Below, piece by piece: positions 12,216-22,796 of a stretch of 64,000 bases of DNA. Every line of letters starts with the position of its first letter. Position 1 is the stretch's first letter. Source of the stretch: Chenopodium formosanum (lineage: Eukaryota; Streptophyta; Magnoliopsida; Caryophyllales; Amaranthaceae); assembly GCA_024500155.1 (NCBI GenBank), contig CM044874.1, forward strand, positions 42,478,384 to 42,542,383. The letters are read 5' to 3'. Made by a program: the position numbers and the translations under genes. The notes beneath the pieces were generated by a model. That model did no database searches and was not told the origin of the DNA. It worked only from the letters and a program-made list of their open reading frames with translations.

Positions 12216-12348
12216 CTAAGTGAGACGATCTTTCGTTAGGTTGATCACTTTATGCAATTGTAATCAAGCCGATTAATAAATCATGTTAAATTTCTTGTAA
12301 GAGGTTAAAATAACTGCTCTAAGTGGTTTAGCGTTATGTCGCCGCTAA

Positions 12349-12454
12349 ACTTCTGCTGGCGCCGCAAATTATGATATAGCGCTAGGTGCTAGAGCCTATC
12401 GTCTGGAGCCAAAGCCTGTCGCTTGGCGCTAGAGTCGGGATTTCCGTATATATA
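12349..12454 (+). promoter_or_regulatory. Promoter of the antisense PMD gene
   Basis: TAGCGCTA, GGCGC and CGCTTGGCGC motifs recur at 12349-12437, followed ten bases later by TATATATA (12447-12454). The arrangement copies the U3 of the Tat LTR at 4612-4771. Transcription would run rightwards into the PMD gene. Confidence 0.5.
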
Positions 12455-13125
12455 CCCTTCTTCGTCATTTCCGCTGCTGCTGCTTGTGTTTTGTTCAAAA
12501 ATCGCAGCTAAGTTCAATTCACTCGTTCTTGCTCGTTTCTTAACATAATTCTCTGAAGTGTGTTGTAAATCAAAGCTTCTTTCATCTACTTTCCCAATCT
12601 ATGTATGTTTTCTCCAAATTCACTCTAGTTTTGATGAATTTTGCACATGTTTGTTCACGAGTTTCTTGAAAATTCGAAACTTAAATTGCTTAATTCACTT
12701 TCTTTGTCAAATTTTATGCCATGAAATTGCTTGATTATTTTATATATTTCCTTGGGAGTAATTTGAGACTTGTTTGACTCAATTTGGTGAAGAAACGAAC
12801 AAATCACCATTGTTAGACATCTTAAGGTCGGGAATACAATGTGGCTTTTTCTTGATGTTTTTGCTAGCAATTCTTGTCCAATTTGTCACAATAATTACCA
12901 TAGTATTGCAAGAAATTGTTTGGATGCTTCAAAAATGCCGTGTATGCTCAATTTGAAATTGTGCTCTGTTTTAGTACTATGGACTCTGCTTTTTTGCGAA
13001 CATAGTATCATGCGGCTTGGCGAACCTTAGATACTATAGAACCATAATTTATGATGATTTCTCACAATGTAGTATGGCTAGACAGCGAGGTTCGGGTTCA
13101 TAGTCCCGAGACACACGATGGGAGC
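12455..13125 (+). other. Probable 5' untranslated region of the PMD gene
   Basis: CT-rich after the TATA box, then AT-rich, without a long ORF. An ATG at 13074 opens a frame (starting MARQRG) that stops after nine codons, so the original N-terminus is probably decayed here. Confidence 0.4.
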
Positions 13126-15373
13126 ATGAGCCCATAGGAGGACGCCAACCCGTCCACTTCTCTTGGTTCCCTCGCCGAGTGGGATGAGCGGACTCTGTAC
13201 TTCTCCCCCGTCCACCACATCTCTGAGAAGGTGCGACGTGGGATCACGGTTGTTAGGACGCGCTACCACGGCTCAGGCTGCAATACCCTTGGCGACCTGT
13301 ACAAGACGCACATCGGCGTTGATGGCGAGGTGAGACTTCTTTGGTGGGAGTCTTGCGGGTTGACTGCACTGTTTGAGACCTCGGAGGCGATGATTGCCTC
13401 TAACGGGGTTCACCACGTGGCCCGTGCCCTGGTGGAGTTCTTTTGGGACACCACCAACACTTTCCACTTCCCTTGGGGTGAGATGATGGTCACCCCGATT
13501 GACTTCAGTCTCATTACAGGACTGGAGTTTAGTTCTACTACGCTGCCGTTCGACAGCATGATCAGTGTCTTCTCACCTAAGGTTGAGGAGGTGTTGGGTC
13601 CGATTGCTGTTCGGGCTCGTGCTAAGGTAGAGTCAACTCAATTTAGCGCTAAAGGCATTCGCCGATCAACTCTGGTGGCAACTTTCAAGGATGATGCGAC
13701 CACCTGAGGGTAGCAGGCTCGTATATTTCTGATTATTTTGCTGTCAGGGACGTTTTCCCCTGACAAAGGTAGTAGAGTGTTGCTTTACTACCTGCCTGCG
13801 ATCCGTGATCTTCACTTGATCGGGACTTACGACAGGGCCACCTTGGCCTATGCTGACTTTGTTCGAGCGTTACGAGACTCGTGTCGACACCTGTCCGTCA
13901 CGGGGAACGTCGCTCTATCCGGCTTCTAGAGAGTAGTAGTGGTATAATTTATCTCCCATAAAGTTTAGCTCTAAGCTTTGGTTAGCACTTGCTGATACTT
14001 TTTGCCTTTTGTAGATCTGGTTCTACGAGTACTTTCCTTCAGTTGCGCCGGCGAGACTGTCGCAATGCAGGTTTCTAGTGAGCGCCTGTTGGGGAGGGCG
14101 CCGCGCTGGGATGTCTACTGCTTATGTCCCAGATCAGATCATCTTAGTATGGTTCTTTTTATAGTTGAACATTTTCGTATTACCTTCAGTAGATTCTTAT
14201 CTGATAGGCGTTCTTCGCAGGAGCCTGACGTGTCGTACTGGCCGTGGATCGGCTTGGTTGTCCCTAGGTTAGCTGGGCAGTACACCGCTGAGCGTCGCTA
14301 CTTCTTAAGGACATATGGAGCGATTGCAAAACTTGAAGAGAGGGTTGCTATTCAGCATTGCTTAGACAGTTTCGTCGTTCCTGCTCCTCTATCGTGTCAT
14401 ATTTTTAATGGCGCGAGGCTGGTGAGCATGTCAGAGTGGGCTGGTACCCTTTGGCGATCTTATGCGATCCCGGGGCGGTGCTATAAGGAGCAACTACTAC
14501 CGCTGTTAGCTCCAGCCCCTGTTTTGGCTGAGGAGGTGGCGGTATGATTTTCATCTTTTACATTTCGTTAAGTAGCCCCCAAGTGATATTTTACTGACTT
14601 TGATTTGCTTTCGTCAAGCTAGACCTACTTAGTTCGTGCCACCTCGTATGTACATCCATTATCAGGAGATGATTCCTCCGGCTCCTAAGGATGAGCGCTT
14701 CATGGTGTGGTCGATTCCTCGCCACCAGACTCGGGTAAGCTTTATTTATTTGCAATTTTGTTCATGTATGTTCTCGCGCGAGGTGGTTACGGCGATGGCA
14801 TAGTGTATAGATGCCTTCCGGAGCCAGCTCATTCAGATGAGGAATGTGGCTACGTGTCGTCGCGATGACGCCGTTCAGGGGGTAACCTTCCTCCTTATTT
14901 TTGCATTATTGCTTCTATTTTGATTGTTTTTACTTAGTTTCCTCTTGCAGGGTCGGCCCATTCCTTCTCGTACTCGGACGAGACATGAGGTCCAGAGAGA
15001 CCCGGCGAGGTCTAGCTCTAGACGTCGCCGTATTGGCTTTGGCAGTAGGGGTGGTCGTTCTGAGGCTGCTCGGATCGAGGCAATGGAGGGCTTGGGTTCA
15101 TCATCTAAGGGTGCACGTGTTGGGCTGGTAGGCCAAGGAGAGGCTACCTCGGCTCTTCGAGGTTGTGGGATGTACGAGGTCGGCTCATCATCACAGCAGC
15201 CTCCGCAGCCTCAGCCTCAGGGTGATCTTGGGTGGACAGGCCCTGTGCTGAGTTTTTCACCTCTCGAGGAGACTGGGGCTGGAGCTGGAGCTGGAGGAGA
15301 GGTTACTCCTCGTACTACACAGTTTTATGATATGATGGGCATCTCTCATCATCCGCGTCCTCCAGCGCCGTAG
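13126..15373 (+). pseudogene. Plant mobile domain (PMD) gene, six exons, with nonsense codons
   Basis: The PMD family (MAIN/MAIL1-like in host genomes, also carried by Mutator-like and Ty3/gypsy elements) is a plant nuclear protein family of uncertain biochemical role. Exon 1 (13126-13941) shows the hallmark 'FHFPWGEMMVTPIDFSLITG' and then 'YLPAIRDLHLIGTYD'. Exon 2 (14015-14146) has 'WFYEYFP'. Exon 3 (14221-14541) has 'YWPWIG' and 'AERRYFLRTYG'. Later exons are 14633-14734, 14783-14881 and 14951-15373; the last encodes an Arg/Gly/Pro-rich tail. Introns are short (48-91 bp) with GT..AG ends. In-frame stops at 13705, 13711, 13927 and 14801 can each arise by one C-to-T or G-to-A change, and exon 2 needs a frameshift. 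No intact start was found. It is antisense to the surrounding Tat fragment, so I read it as a transposon cargo gene, not a host gene. Confidence 0.75.
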
Positions 15374-15860
15374 TTTATACCTGTACTTTTTTTTTTCTTT
15401 TTGACTTGTATAGAACTTTACCGTTATTATACTCATTTATTAGACATATTTGTATATACATATTATTATGAGTTTATTTATTTAACATTTTGTTTTCATT
15501 TTTTATGTGCATGTTTGTGTGTGCAAAGAATTGTGATAATTAATAATTTTGCGCAAAAATTCCGTCATATTTATTATCGATGGAGGGTATCCGACTTTCT
15601 CCCACAAAAAAAGAAAATGAAAAATAAAAATATTGGATTTACAAAAAACTTATAAATTAAGTCTAAATAAAATCCAAAAAATATAATTAATATATTTAAT
15701 TAAAAGGGTAATAAAAGGAAAAAAATAATCGTAAAGCCATTGTTCAGACTCGAATCAGCCAAAAAACGCAGTTTTTTAAAAGCTCGCTTGATATGTCACA
15801 TTAGCGCCACGTGGCGCCAAACGTATCGCATTAGCACCAGACGCTACTTTTTAGCGCTTG
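15374..15860. other. AT-rich downstream region with a fifth GGCGC motif cluster
   Basis: Contains a T-rich stretch after the PMD stop, then GCGCCACGTGGCGC-type motifs at 15804-15858. It is cut by the CACTA terminus. No ORF of interest. Confidence 0.5.
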
Positions 15861-16080
15861 CACTAGTAGAAAAATAGCAATAGGCAGCGGTTCAAACCCG
15901 GTCTAAGGCACCGGTTTGAACCGGTTTCTATGTGGGGGGTGCTAAGTACCCCCCTTTTTGGCACCTGTTCAAAACCGGTGCCTTGAAATATTTTGGCCAC
16001 TAGTTAACCGGTACCTAAAATAAACTACCGCGTAATTTTTTTTGGTGGCCGCTTTTTTTGGCACCGGTTAACCGGTGCCT
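15861..16080. repeat. CACTA terminal inverted repeat and subterminal repeats
   Basis: The terminus is followed by motifs built on GGCACCGGTT and its complement AACCGGTGCC, at about 15910, 15959, 16010 and 16057, in both orientations. The last forms a near-perfect palindrome. Subterminal repeats like these are where CACTA transposase cofactors bind. Confidence 0.7.
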
Positions 16081-16228
16081 TCTCACTTTATAAATTTTTT
16101 TTTCCATTTTTTGTGCAATAATATTAAAAAAAAAATCATGTTTCCAGCAATTATAATAACCAGTAATTATAATAATAATATTATCAAATATTATATTAAG
16201 ATACAAATAATATTAAAAACAAGAATTC

Positions 16229-16303
16229 ATATATATATATATAGATATAAATATTCCCAAACGCAATACAATAAAAAAAAAGTGTTATATATATATATAT
16301 ATA
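16229..16303. repeat. Two (AT)n microsatellites
   Basis: AT runs at about 16229-16243 and 16285-16303, separated by 40 bases, which could pair into a hairpin. Confidence 0.7.
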
Positions 16304-16376
16304 CAAATGATAGTAAGTAAATAATGAATAATAATATACTTCAAAAGTTAACATAAATTTACAATTAAAATGCGAT

Positions 16377-18262
16377 TTACATGTTAAAGGTGATAAAAGA
16401 CGCCAACATGTCACGAACTTCATTAATTTCCTTGATTGTCAACGGACCATACTTTTGGAACTTGCAAAACTTGAAATACAAAAAAATTATGTCAGAATTA
16501 ATTAATTAGGCAAAATAATATGTATTTTATCAAATATGACCTATATGACTTCTATTTAGCCCATTTCCTACATTTCATATCAAATGAACTATTTCTTTAT
16601 CATAACATGTCAATGTCACCTAGTTTTAAGTGTCTAAGCCCTAAAATTGAATCAAAAGAGCATTTTATTAAGGTTTAAGACGCTTTTTACTCAAAATGGC
16701 CCGAGTATGGCCTATATAACTTTACTTTGCCCATTTCCTACAATTCTTATAAAATGAACTTTATTAATCTCATAACATGTCAATATTATCTAGTTACAGA
16801 TGTATAACGAATTAAATCACATCAAAATAGCATATTTACACAAAATGGCCCAAATATGGCCAATATGACTTCTATTCAGCCTATTTTCTACCTTTCTTGT
16901 CAAATGACCTTTTTATTTCTCATAACATGTCAATGTTGGGTAATATTAGGTGTCTAAGGCTAGAAATCACATCAATATAGCATTTCATTAAGTTTTAGGA
17001 CTTACCTCATCAAGCTGTTGACTGTCCGTACAATGAGTCACTATATCAAGCATGAATCTCATCACATACATATCACAATCAAGTCCATTTTCTTGTTGTG
17101 CGCACTAGCATATGACAAACAAATAACATAAGTGAAACATGCAAAGGAAATTAGAAAATATTTACTAATATAGATTTTGAAGATAATCACAATATCATGT
17201 AAATTACCAACGGTGACTTCCATGTTGGACCCTGTGGAGCACGACAATGTACCTTCATCATAACACTGTAGTAAATAAAGTACATTCAAATTTGATTAGT
17301 CGTTTAACTACTAAATTAGTTATTATTAGCAATAATCATCACTAGGAAGCTAGTTATATTTACTTTTGCAATATAGACTTCACGAGCCACTTCTCCGATG
17401 ATCGGGGTGAATCAAGGTGATAAATTGTGTTATTGGAATTACAAATCACCATGAGGCTCAAATGCTCCCTACATTATTTCACACTAGACAAGCGAATTAA
17501 TATTTAGGAGCAACATATAGTGAGGCCAAATTGATTGAATTTGACATGGTTAGACTTACTCTTTATAACATGGGGCGAATATGAACTTGTCTCCCGCACG
17601 CGCTGATTCCCTGATACTTTGCTCAACATAGTACAATACGTCATGGGGGTTGCCTATGATTGTAGTAGTGGATAACTGCTCGGGGCATAACCACCCAACT
17701 TTACAAGGAGAAACAGTTTCAGTTAAGTGCTCCTGTAGTGCTCTGCGTGCATGAACATTGCATAATTAATCACATGTAGGATAATCACCAAAAATATGAA
17801 TAACTTGAAAAATGTGTAGATTATGTGGGCATTGAAGTACCTCATGAATGTCTAAATGAGGGAAATATTAAGATTTGCATCACATAGAAATTCCTTCACA
17901 TCTTCTTTGTTGATCCATGCAACTGCATCTTCATCATAGTGGAACATTGCCTTAGGAAGTGTAACTTCCATGTGATCGACCAAATGACAAGCACAGTTGT
18001 GAAGAAAGGTCATACCAGCAGAGAGCAATTGAAGAACAATGTCTTCAACTAGTGGAGTAGGTTGCATGGGTGAACCTTTCGAAGAGTGCACCTTCGACGC
18101 TTGTTCACTCTTGGACTTTTGTTCACTTAGCTTCTTCATAAGTTGATCAATGCTTTTAGGCTTCTCCATCATCTTTCTCTTTGAAGTTTTTCTTCCATGC
18201 GAAATTTGAAATAGTTTGAGAAAGAATAAGTTTATAAGTTGAGAAATGAAGAAAATAGGCAT
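16377..18262 (-). pseudogene. Ulp1-like (C48) peptidase half of the CACTA second gene
   Basis: Exon-like blocks read leftwards in the canonical order of plant transposon Ulp1 domains. 18262-17852 has a Lys/Ser-rich start and ends 'VKEFLCDANLNISLI'. 17703-17560 has 'GWLCPEQLST' and 'FIFAPCYKE'. 17475-17362 has 'EHLSLMVI' and 'YHLDSP', supplying the His and Asp of the catalytic triad. 17277-17205 follows. 17107-17006 has 'QENGLDCDMYVMRFM', supplying the Gln and the nucleophile Cys. 16460-16377 ends 'EINEVRDMLASFITFNM' and a stop. The family normally has DCG at the nucleophile; here it is DCD. Ulp1-like peptidases cleave SUMO-type modifiers; their role in CACTA elements is unknown. The blocks appear to be exons of the gene whose 5' half lies at 19645-21854. 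Exon borders are estimated by eye, and I cannot tell whether the gene is functional. Confidence 0.65.
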
Positions 18263-19130
18263 ATTATAAATTATTTTGACTTAAAATGGTTTTATTTTGA
18301 TTAAATGGACCCATTTACTTAGAAATTAGCTTCTTTTATGTAATATCAACTCACAATCACTTATAAATATGTAATTATGAGATTGCTTGAGAAAGAATAA
18401 GTTTATAAGTTGACAAATGAAGAAAATATGCAAGTGAGAAGCCATTTCGGCTCAAAATGACTTTATTTTGATGAAATGGACCCAAAAAATTAATACTTTG
18501 CTTCTTTTATGTCATTTCAAGTCACAATCACTTATAAATATGTAATTATGAGATGGTTTCAGAAATAATAAGTTTGTAAGTTAAGAAATGAAGAAAAGAG
18601 GCATGTAAGAAACCAATTTGGGTCAAAATGGCTTTATTGATATGGGCCCAAAAACATAGTAATTTGCTTCTTTTATGTAATTTCTACTCACAATCACTTA
18701 TAAATATGTAATTTTGAGATTGTTTGAGAAAGAATAAGTTCATAAGTTGAGAATTGAAGAAAATAGGCAAGTGAGAACCCGTTTTGGAAAGAAATTGCTT
18801 TATTTTGATGAAATGGAGTAAAAAACTTAGAAATTAGCTTCTTTTTTGTCATTTCAAGTCACATTCACTTATAAATATGTAATATTATATGGTTTGGGAA
18901 ATAATAAGCTCATAAGTTAAGAATTGAAGAAAATAGGCTAATGAGAAGTCGTTTTGGAAAGAAATTGCTTTAATTTGATGAAATGGAGCAAAAAACTTAG
19001 AATTAAACTTCTTTTATGTCATTTCAAGTCACATTCACTTATAAATATGTAATTATGATATGGTTTGAAAAAAAATAAGTTAATAAGTCGAGAAATGAAG
19101 AAAATAGGCATGTGAGAAGCCATTCCGCCG
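18210..19130. repeat. Tandem array A, five units of about 170 bp
   Basis: The anchor 'cacttataaatatgtaat' occurs at about 18358, 18530, 18695, 18868 and 19037, so the period is 165-174 bp. Each unit also contains 'agaaataataagtt..ataagttgag..tgaagaaaa'. The array probably lies in an intron of the Transposase_24/Ulp1 gene. Its left edge runs into the frame at 18210-18262, so the first residues of that frame are repeat-derived. Confidence 0.8.
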
Positions 19131-19179
19131 AGTGAGTTGAGAAAAAAAAATTGGTTTAAAATTTTTTAAAAAACCATAT

Positions 19180-19570
19180 GCAACTTCCGCCGAGGTTGGA
19201 ACACCCGAGTAAGCCACCCCCGCTACCAGAACAGCAAAGGCAGCCATCGCCGAGGCCACATCAGCCCCGGTAGCCGCCTGCCGAGGCAGCAGCAGCCCTG
19301 ACATCCGCCTACCAAGGCTGCAGCAGCCCTGGCAGACGCTGCCTTGGCTGCTGCAGCCCCGGCAGCTAGGTCATTCCGATGTAGGAGTAGCCCTGGCAGC
19401 GGCTTCCGAGTCCGGTGTTGCCTAGGCTATGGATATCGAGGCCAGAGCTGCCTAGGCAGCCGCTCCGGAGGCCGGATCAGAGCAGGGAGCACCAGCCGAG
19501 GCCGCCGCTGCCTCGGCATCAGAGATGGGGGCCGGGGAGTCGTGCTATTTCGGCGTTTTTATTTTCAGAG
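19180..19570. other. GC-rich island with a hairpin inside the CACTA element
   Basis: Sharply more GC-rich than the flanks, built from variations of 'gccgaggc', 'cagcagcc' and 'ctgggc..'. A 20-bp inverted repeat with two mismatches lies at 19316-19335 and 19339-19358 with a three-base loop. The Ala/Arg-rich frames on both strands are consequences of composition, not genes. Confidence 0.6.
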
Positions 19571-19644
19571 GTGCAGTTAGAGAGTGCCTAACGGTTATTT
19601 AACACTAAAAAATTGAGAAATAAATAAATTACCTCCTTAATCAA

Positions 19645-21854
19645 CCTGACCCACGCAGGTGGCCAACAACGAAGCTACCTATTGCTTGCCAAAGCTTTGT
19701 AATCTCAACCTCCTCTATCAGTACGGGTATTGGGATGTCTTTGAACCCCTCAACCACCGAAGCAATCCCAACCGAGTAATGATGTGGCCTTGCCTTAGCA
19801 CCAGTCGTCGCTTAGGCACTACCATACGCCACGAAACTCAACTCTATACTAATTGCATGCCTCGAGGTTAGAAGTGCACACCGGGTGTCTTCCTACACAA
19901 GTACAAAAAGAAGATAGTTAAATAGGTCTTTTACTACAACATAGATAATATAACGAAATTCATTAAGGTAGAGGGTTATAAATACCCTGTAACTCTGGAT
20001 ATTCATGCGGTGTTGGATTATTAAGCTCCCTCGAGTCCGCATGTGTAGAAGTAGGAACCTGCAACACTACATCAATCATGCCACCTCAGATCTCAATTAA
20101 CTCAGTACTTTAAAACTTTTAATAACCCAATTTAAATTACCTCAGGTGACACATCTTCACCACGTATCTCATCTTATATATGTCAATCACCTTCTCCTTG
20201 TCCTTTTGGTTGAGAACATGAGTCGACTGGTGTACTAGCGAGGAACGGCAAAGTCGGTAAGTTCATCTGCTTCGCCCAAACAATGAATTCACCTACTAAC
20301 TCGTTGCGTACTTGTTCCTTAATTGATGCTACCTTGGAATCCAACTCCCCCGGTGAGTTAACAATGGCTCGAGATCTACCCGATTTCGTGTATTCTGGAC
20401 CCATCACCTTTTTCCATCTAAGCGATGACCCTTCCGAACCTACTACTTGTCCTGAATGGTATGGACTTCCCAAAGCCATGGTGAAAGGGTCATTCTCCAC
20501 AATTGGTTTAAATTTGCCCTCCACCAGATCTTGAGTGTGCTCAAGCTGTAGTAAAAGGAAAAAGGATGTCAGTAAGACAGTTAATGGTTTGTATAGTGAT
20601 TTAGATGCAAAAATGACTTAAAATTCAACAGTTCATAGGTAACTTACAAGCTTATCTGCCATTTTTTTGGTTTTCGAACCCTTGATGACCCATTTTCCGG
20701 TTTCCTTATCAAACGTATGGAGAGAAGAAAAGAAATTACCAGCACGACTCACCAAAGCAGTGATCATGGAAATACAAGGTTCCTTCAATACCACTAGAAG
20801 AGATTTAGGGTATAAACCCTTATCGATCCACTCAGGTCTCTTTTCAGCAAATGTCTTAGGCCCCATACGATGGACGTACTACTTCATCTCTGCATTCTTT
20901 TTATATTTCTCTCGAAGTTCCTACATAAAAACAAATGTTAGTATCATTGCTACAAAAAGAGTCAAGGTATTATTCAATTAATATTAGATTTACAAAAACT
21001 TGCAATGGCTTTCTTTTGAGTTTTCATTCTAACAAACTCTTCCCACTCTTCTTTTAACACGGTCGGCCATTTTTGCCATGGGAGAAGGTCATCCTCATAA
21101 TCTTTCTTCTTCTTTGTTTTCTTCTTCTTCTTGTAGATCCATCCATTAGTCAAGTTGGTCTTAAAGCCTCTAAATCTTTCCGCTAATAAAGATTCAAACA
21201 GCCTTATCTTCTCGGGATCATTAGGAATAGAAAACAGCCTCTGCAAGAAAAAATAAAAACCGATTATTAGTTCCTAGTTACTAACAACCATAAGGTTAAG
21301 GTTTCTTAAATTTTCTAAATGTGCTAAAAACACACTTACCCTTGTATCATCCCAAAAGGTTTGAATCAAACCCGGAGGTACTTGCCGCATTACAAGTGTA
21401 ATAGGGATTTTCCGCGCACACATGCCAACCTTATATTGCCGACGCCATTTGGCCCCGGGTTGGCTGTTGTTGTCATACTCCATGACCATGGGACCGTTCA
21501 GTTTCTTAAAACTTCTCGTCGGTCCCCTTCCCTTTCATTGAGCTGGTGCCTTTACCCCCCCCCCCTCCACCACCTGTCTTTTTTTTTATCTTGCCCTTGG
21601 CCACGAGTTTTTGGAGTCGGGTTCTCACAAACAATCTCACATGCTATATTTTCAATAGGCGGTGCACGTTCAGCTGAAATTTCAAATTCTTCAAGCCTAC
21701 GCTCAAACTCATCTTGAGCCTGATCTTCTGGCTGATCCAATTCATCCTTCTTGTTCACACCATAAGGCTCATCCTCGTCCTCATCCTCGTACTCGTCCTC
21801 ATACTCATCATCGTTAATGTCCTCTACACAATGAGGGTCATGATTGTCCTCCAT
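19645..21854 (-). pseudogene. Transposase_24-like half of the CACTA second gene
   Basis: Reading leftwards, the first block (21854-21552) starts MEDNHDPHCVED, is strongly acidic (Asp/Glu repeats) and carries a short Lys/Arg-rich patch. 21489-21274 has 'RRQYKVGMCARKIPITLVMR' and 'FWDDTR'. 21246-20974 has 'ERFRGFKTNLTNGWIYKK' and 'EEWEEFVRMKT'. 20866-20633 has 'KGLYPKSLLVVL' and 'SRAGNFFSSL'. 20524-20183 contains 'MALGSPYHSGQVVG'. 19868-19645 has 'GFKDIPIPVLIEEVEITKLW'. The order suits the Plant transposase (Ptta/En/Spm, Transposase_24) family that accompanies TNP2 in CACTA elements. Introns of 30-300 bp separate the blocks. The gene probably continues into the Ulp1 half across array A. The block at 19645-19868 needs other-frame reading, so some decay is likely. 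Confidence 0.65.
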
Positions 21855-21918
21855 GAGATATAAGCACCTGTCAAAGCAATCATAAAACAATATTAGTGTA
21901 TAGTAAAGTCTGAGTGCA

Positions 21919-22740
21919 AATGAGTACACTTAGGCAATTTCAAACTACAAAAATTTTAAATATAATGAATATGGGTTGTTAGAATGAATAAATGTTAGTT
22001 CATAGACCAAACAAAAGGAATTGGGTTAAGTAGAAGCTCATTTAAGCCATTTTCACCTACTTATGGTCCTATAACCTTGTATATGCATGATAATGAGTAC
22101 ACTTAGGAAATTTCAAACTACAAGCATGTTACATATAATCAATATGGGTTTTTTAAATGATTAAATGTTAGTTCATACACAAAACAAAGGAATCGGGTTA
22201 AGTAGAAGATCATTTAAGCCATTTTCACCTACTTATGGTCCTATAACCTTTTATATGCATGATAATGAGTACACTTAGGCAATTTCAAACTACAAACATG
22301 TTACATATAATTAATATGGGTTGTTAAAATGATTAAATGTTAGTTCATACACAAAACAAAGGAATTGGGTGAAGTAGAAGCTCATTTAAGCCATTTTCAC
22401 CTACTTATGGTCCTATAACCTTGTATATGCATGATAATGAGTACACTTAGGCAATTTCAAACTATAAATATGTTAAATATAATGAATATGAGTTCATAGA
22501 ATGATTAAAGGTAAGTTCATACACAAAACCAAGGAATCGGGTTAAGTAGAAGGTCATTTAAGCCATTTTCACCTACTTATGGTCATATAACCTTGTATAT
22601 GCATGATAATGAGTACACTTAGGCAATTTTAAATTAGAAACATGTTAGTTTATATACAAAACAAAGAATTTGGTTCAAATACAAGCTCATTTATGTCATT
22701 TATGGTCATTTTCGCCTACTTATGCTCCTATATACATGAT
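21919..22740. repeat. Tandem array B, five units of about 172 bp
   Basis: The anchor 'gagtacacttagg' recurs at about 21921, 22095, 22267, 22439 and 22610, each followed by 'atggtcctataacctt' and 'atgcatgataat'. It fills the space between the Transposase_24 gene and TNP2. Its sequence is unrelated to array A though the period is nearly equal. Confidence 0.85.
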
Positions 22741-22796
22741 AACTGAACTATATTTGCAATGAAAACATTACTAACTTTTAATCATACTACCTGGCC

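Larger units (their letters stand above)
11458..15860 (-). mobile_element. 3' internal region of a Tat element (- strand) with an antisense gene
   Basis: The region lies upstream, on the - strand, of the inverted LTR fragment and its purine tract. Its only coding content is a PMD gene on the + strand, antisense to the element. Extra ORFs antisense between pol and the 3' LTR are a known feature of Tat-lineage elements. Pol itself is absent because the CACTA element starts at 15861. The motif clusters at 12349-12437 and 15804-15858 match those in the LTR and leader at 4612, 6545 and 7267, which supports common origin. Confidence 0.55.

Noticed and set aside
13126..15373. PMD gene as a host MAIN/MAIL1-type gene
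   Set aside because: It has several nonsense codons, lies in a Tat fragment antisense next to the LTR, and has transposon motif clusters on both sides.
16075..16423. Short Ile/Tyr-rich frames around the AT microsatellites
   Set aside because: Low-complexity translation of AT repeats.
19080..19580. Ala/Arg-rich frames on both strands in the GC island
   Set aside because: Overlap on opposite strands and depend only on composition.
18210..22740. CRISPR-like regular repeats
   Set aside because: Units are about 170 bp with no short repeat/unique spacer alternation; ordinary tandem arrays in a plant transposon.
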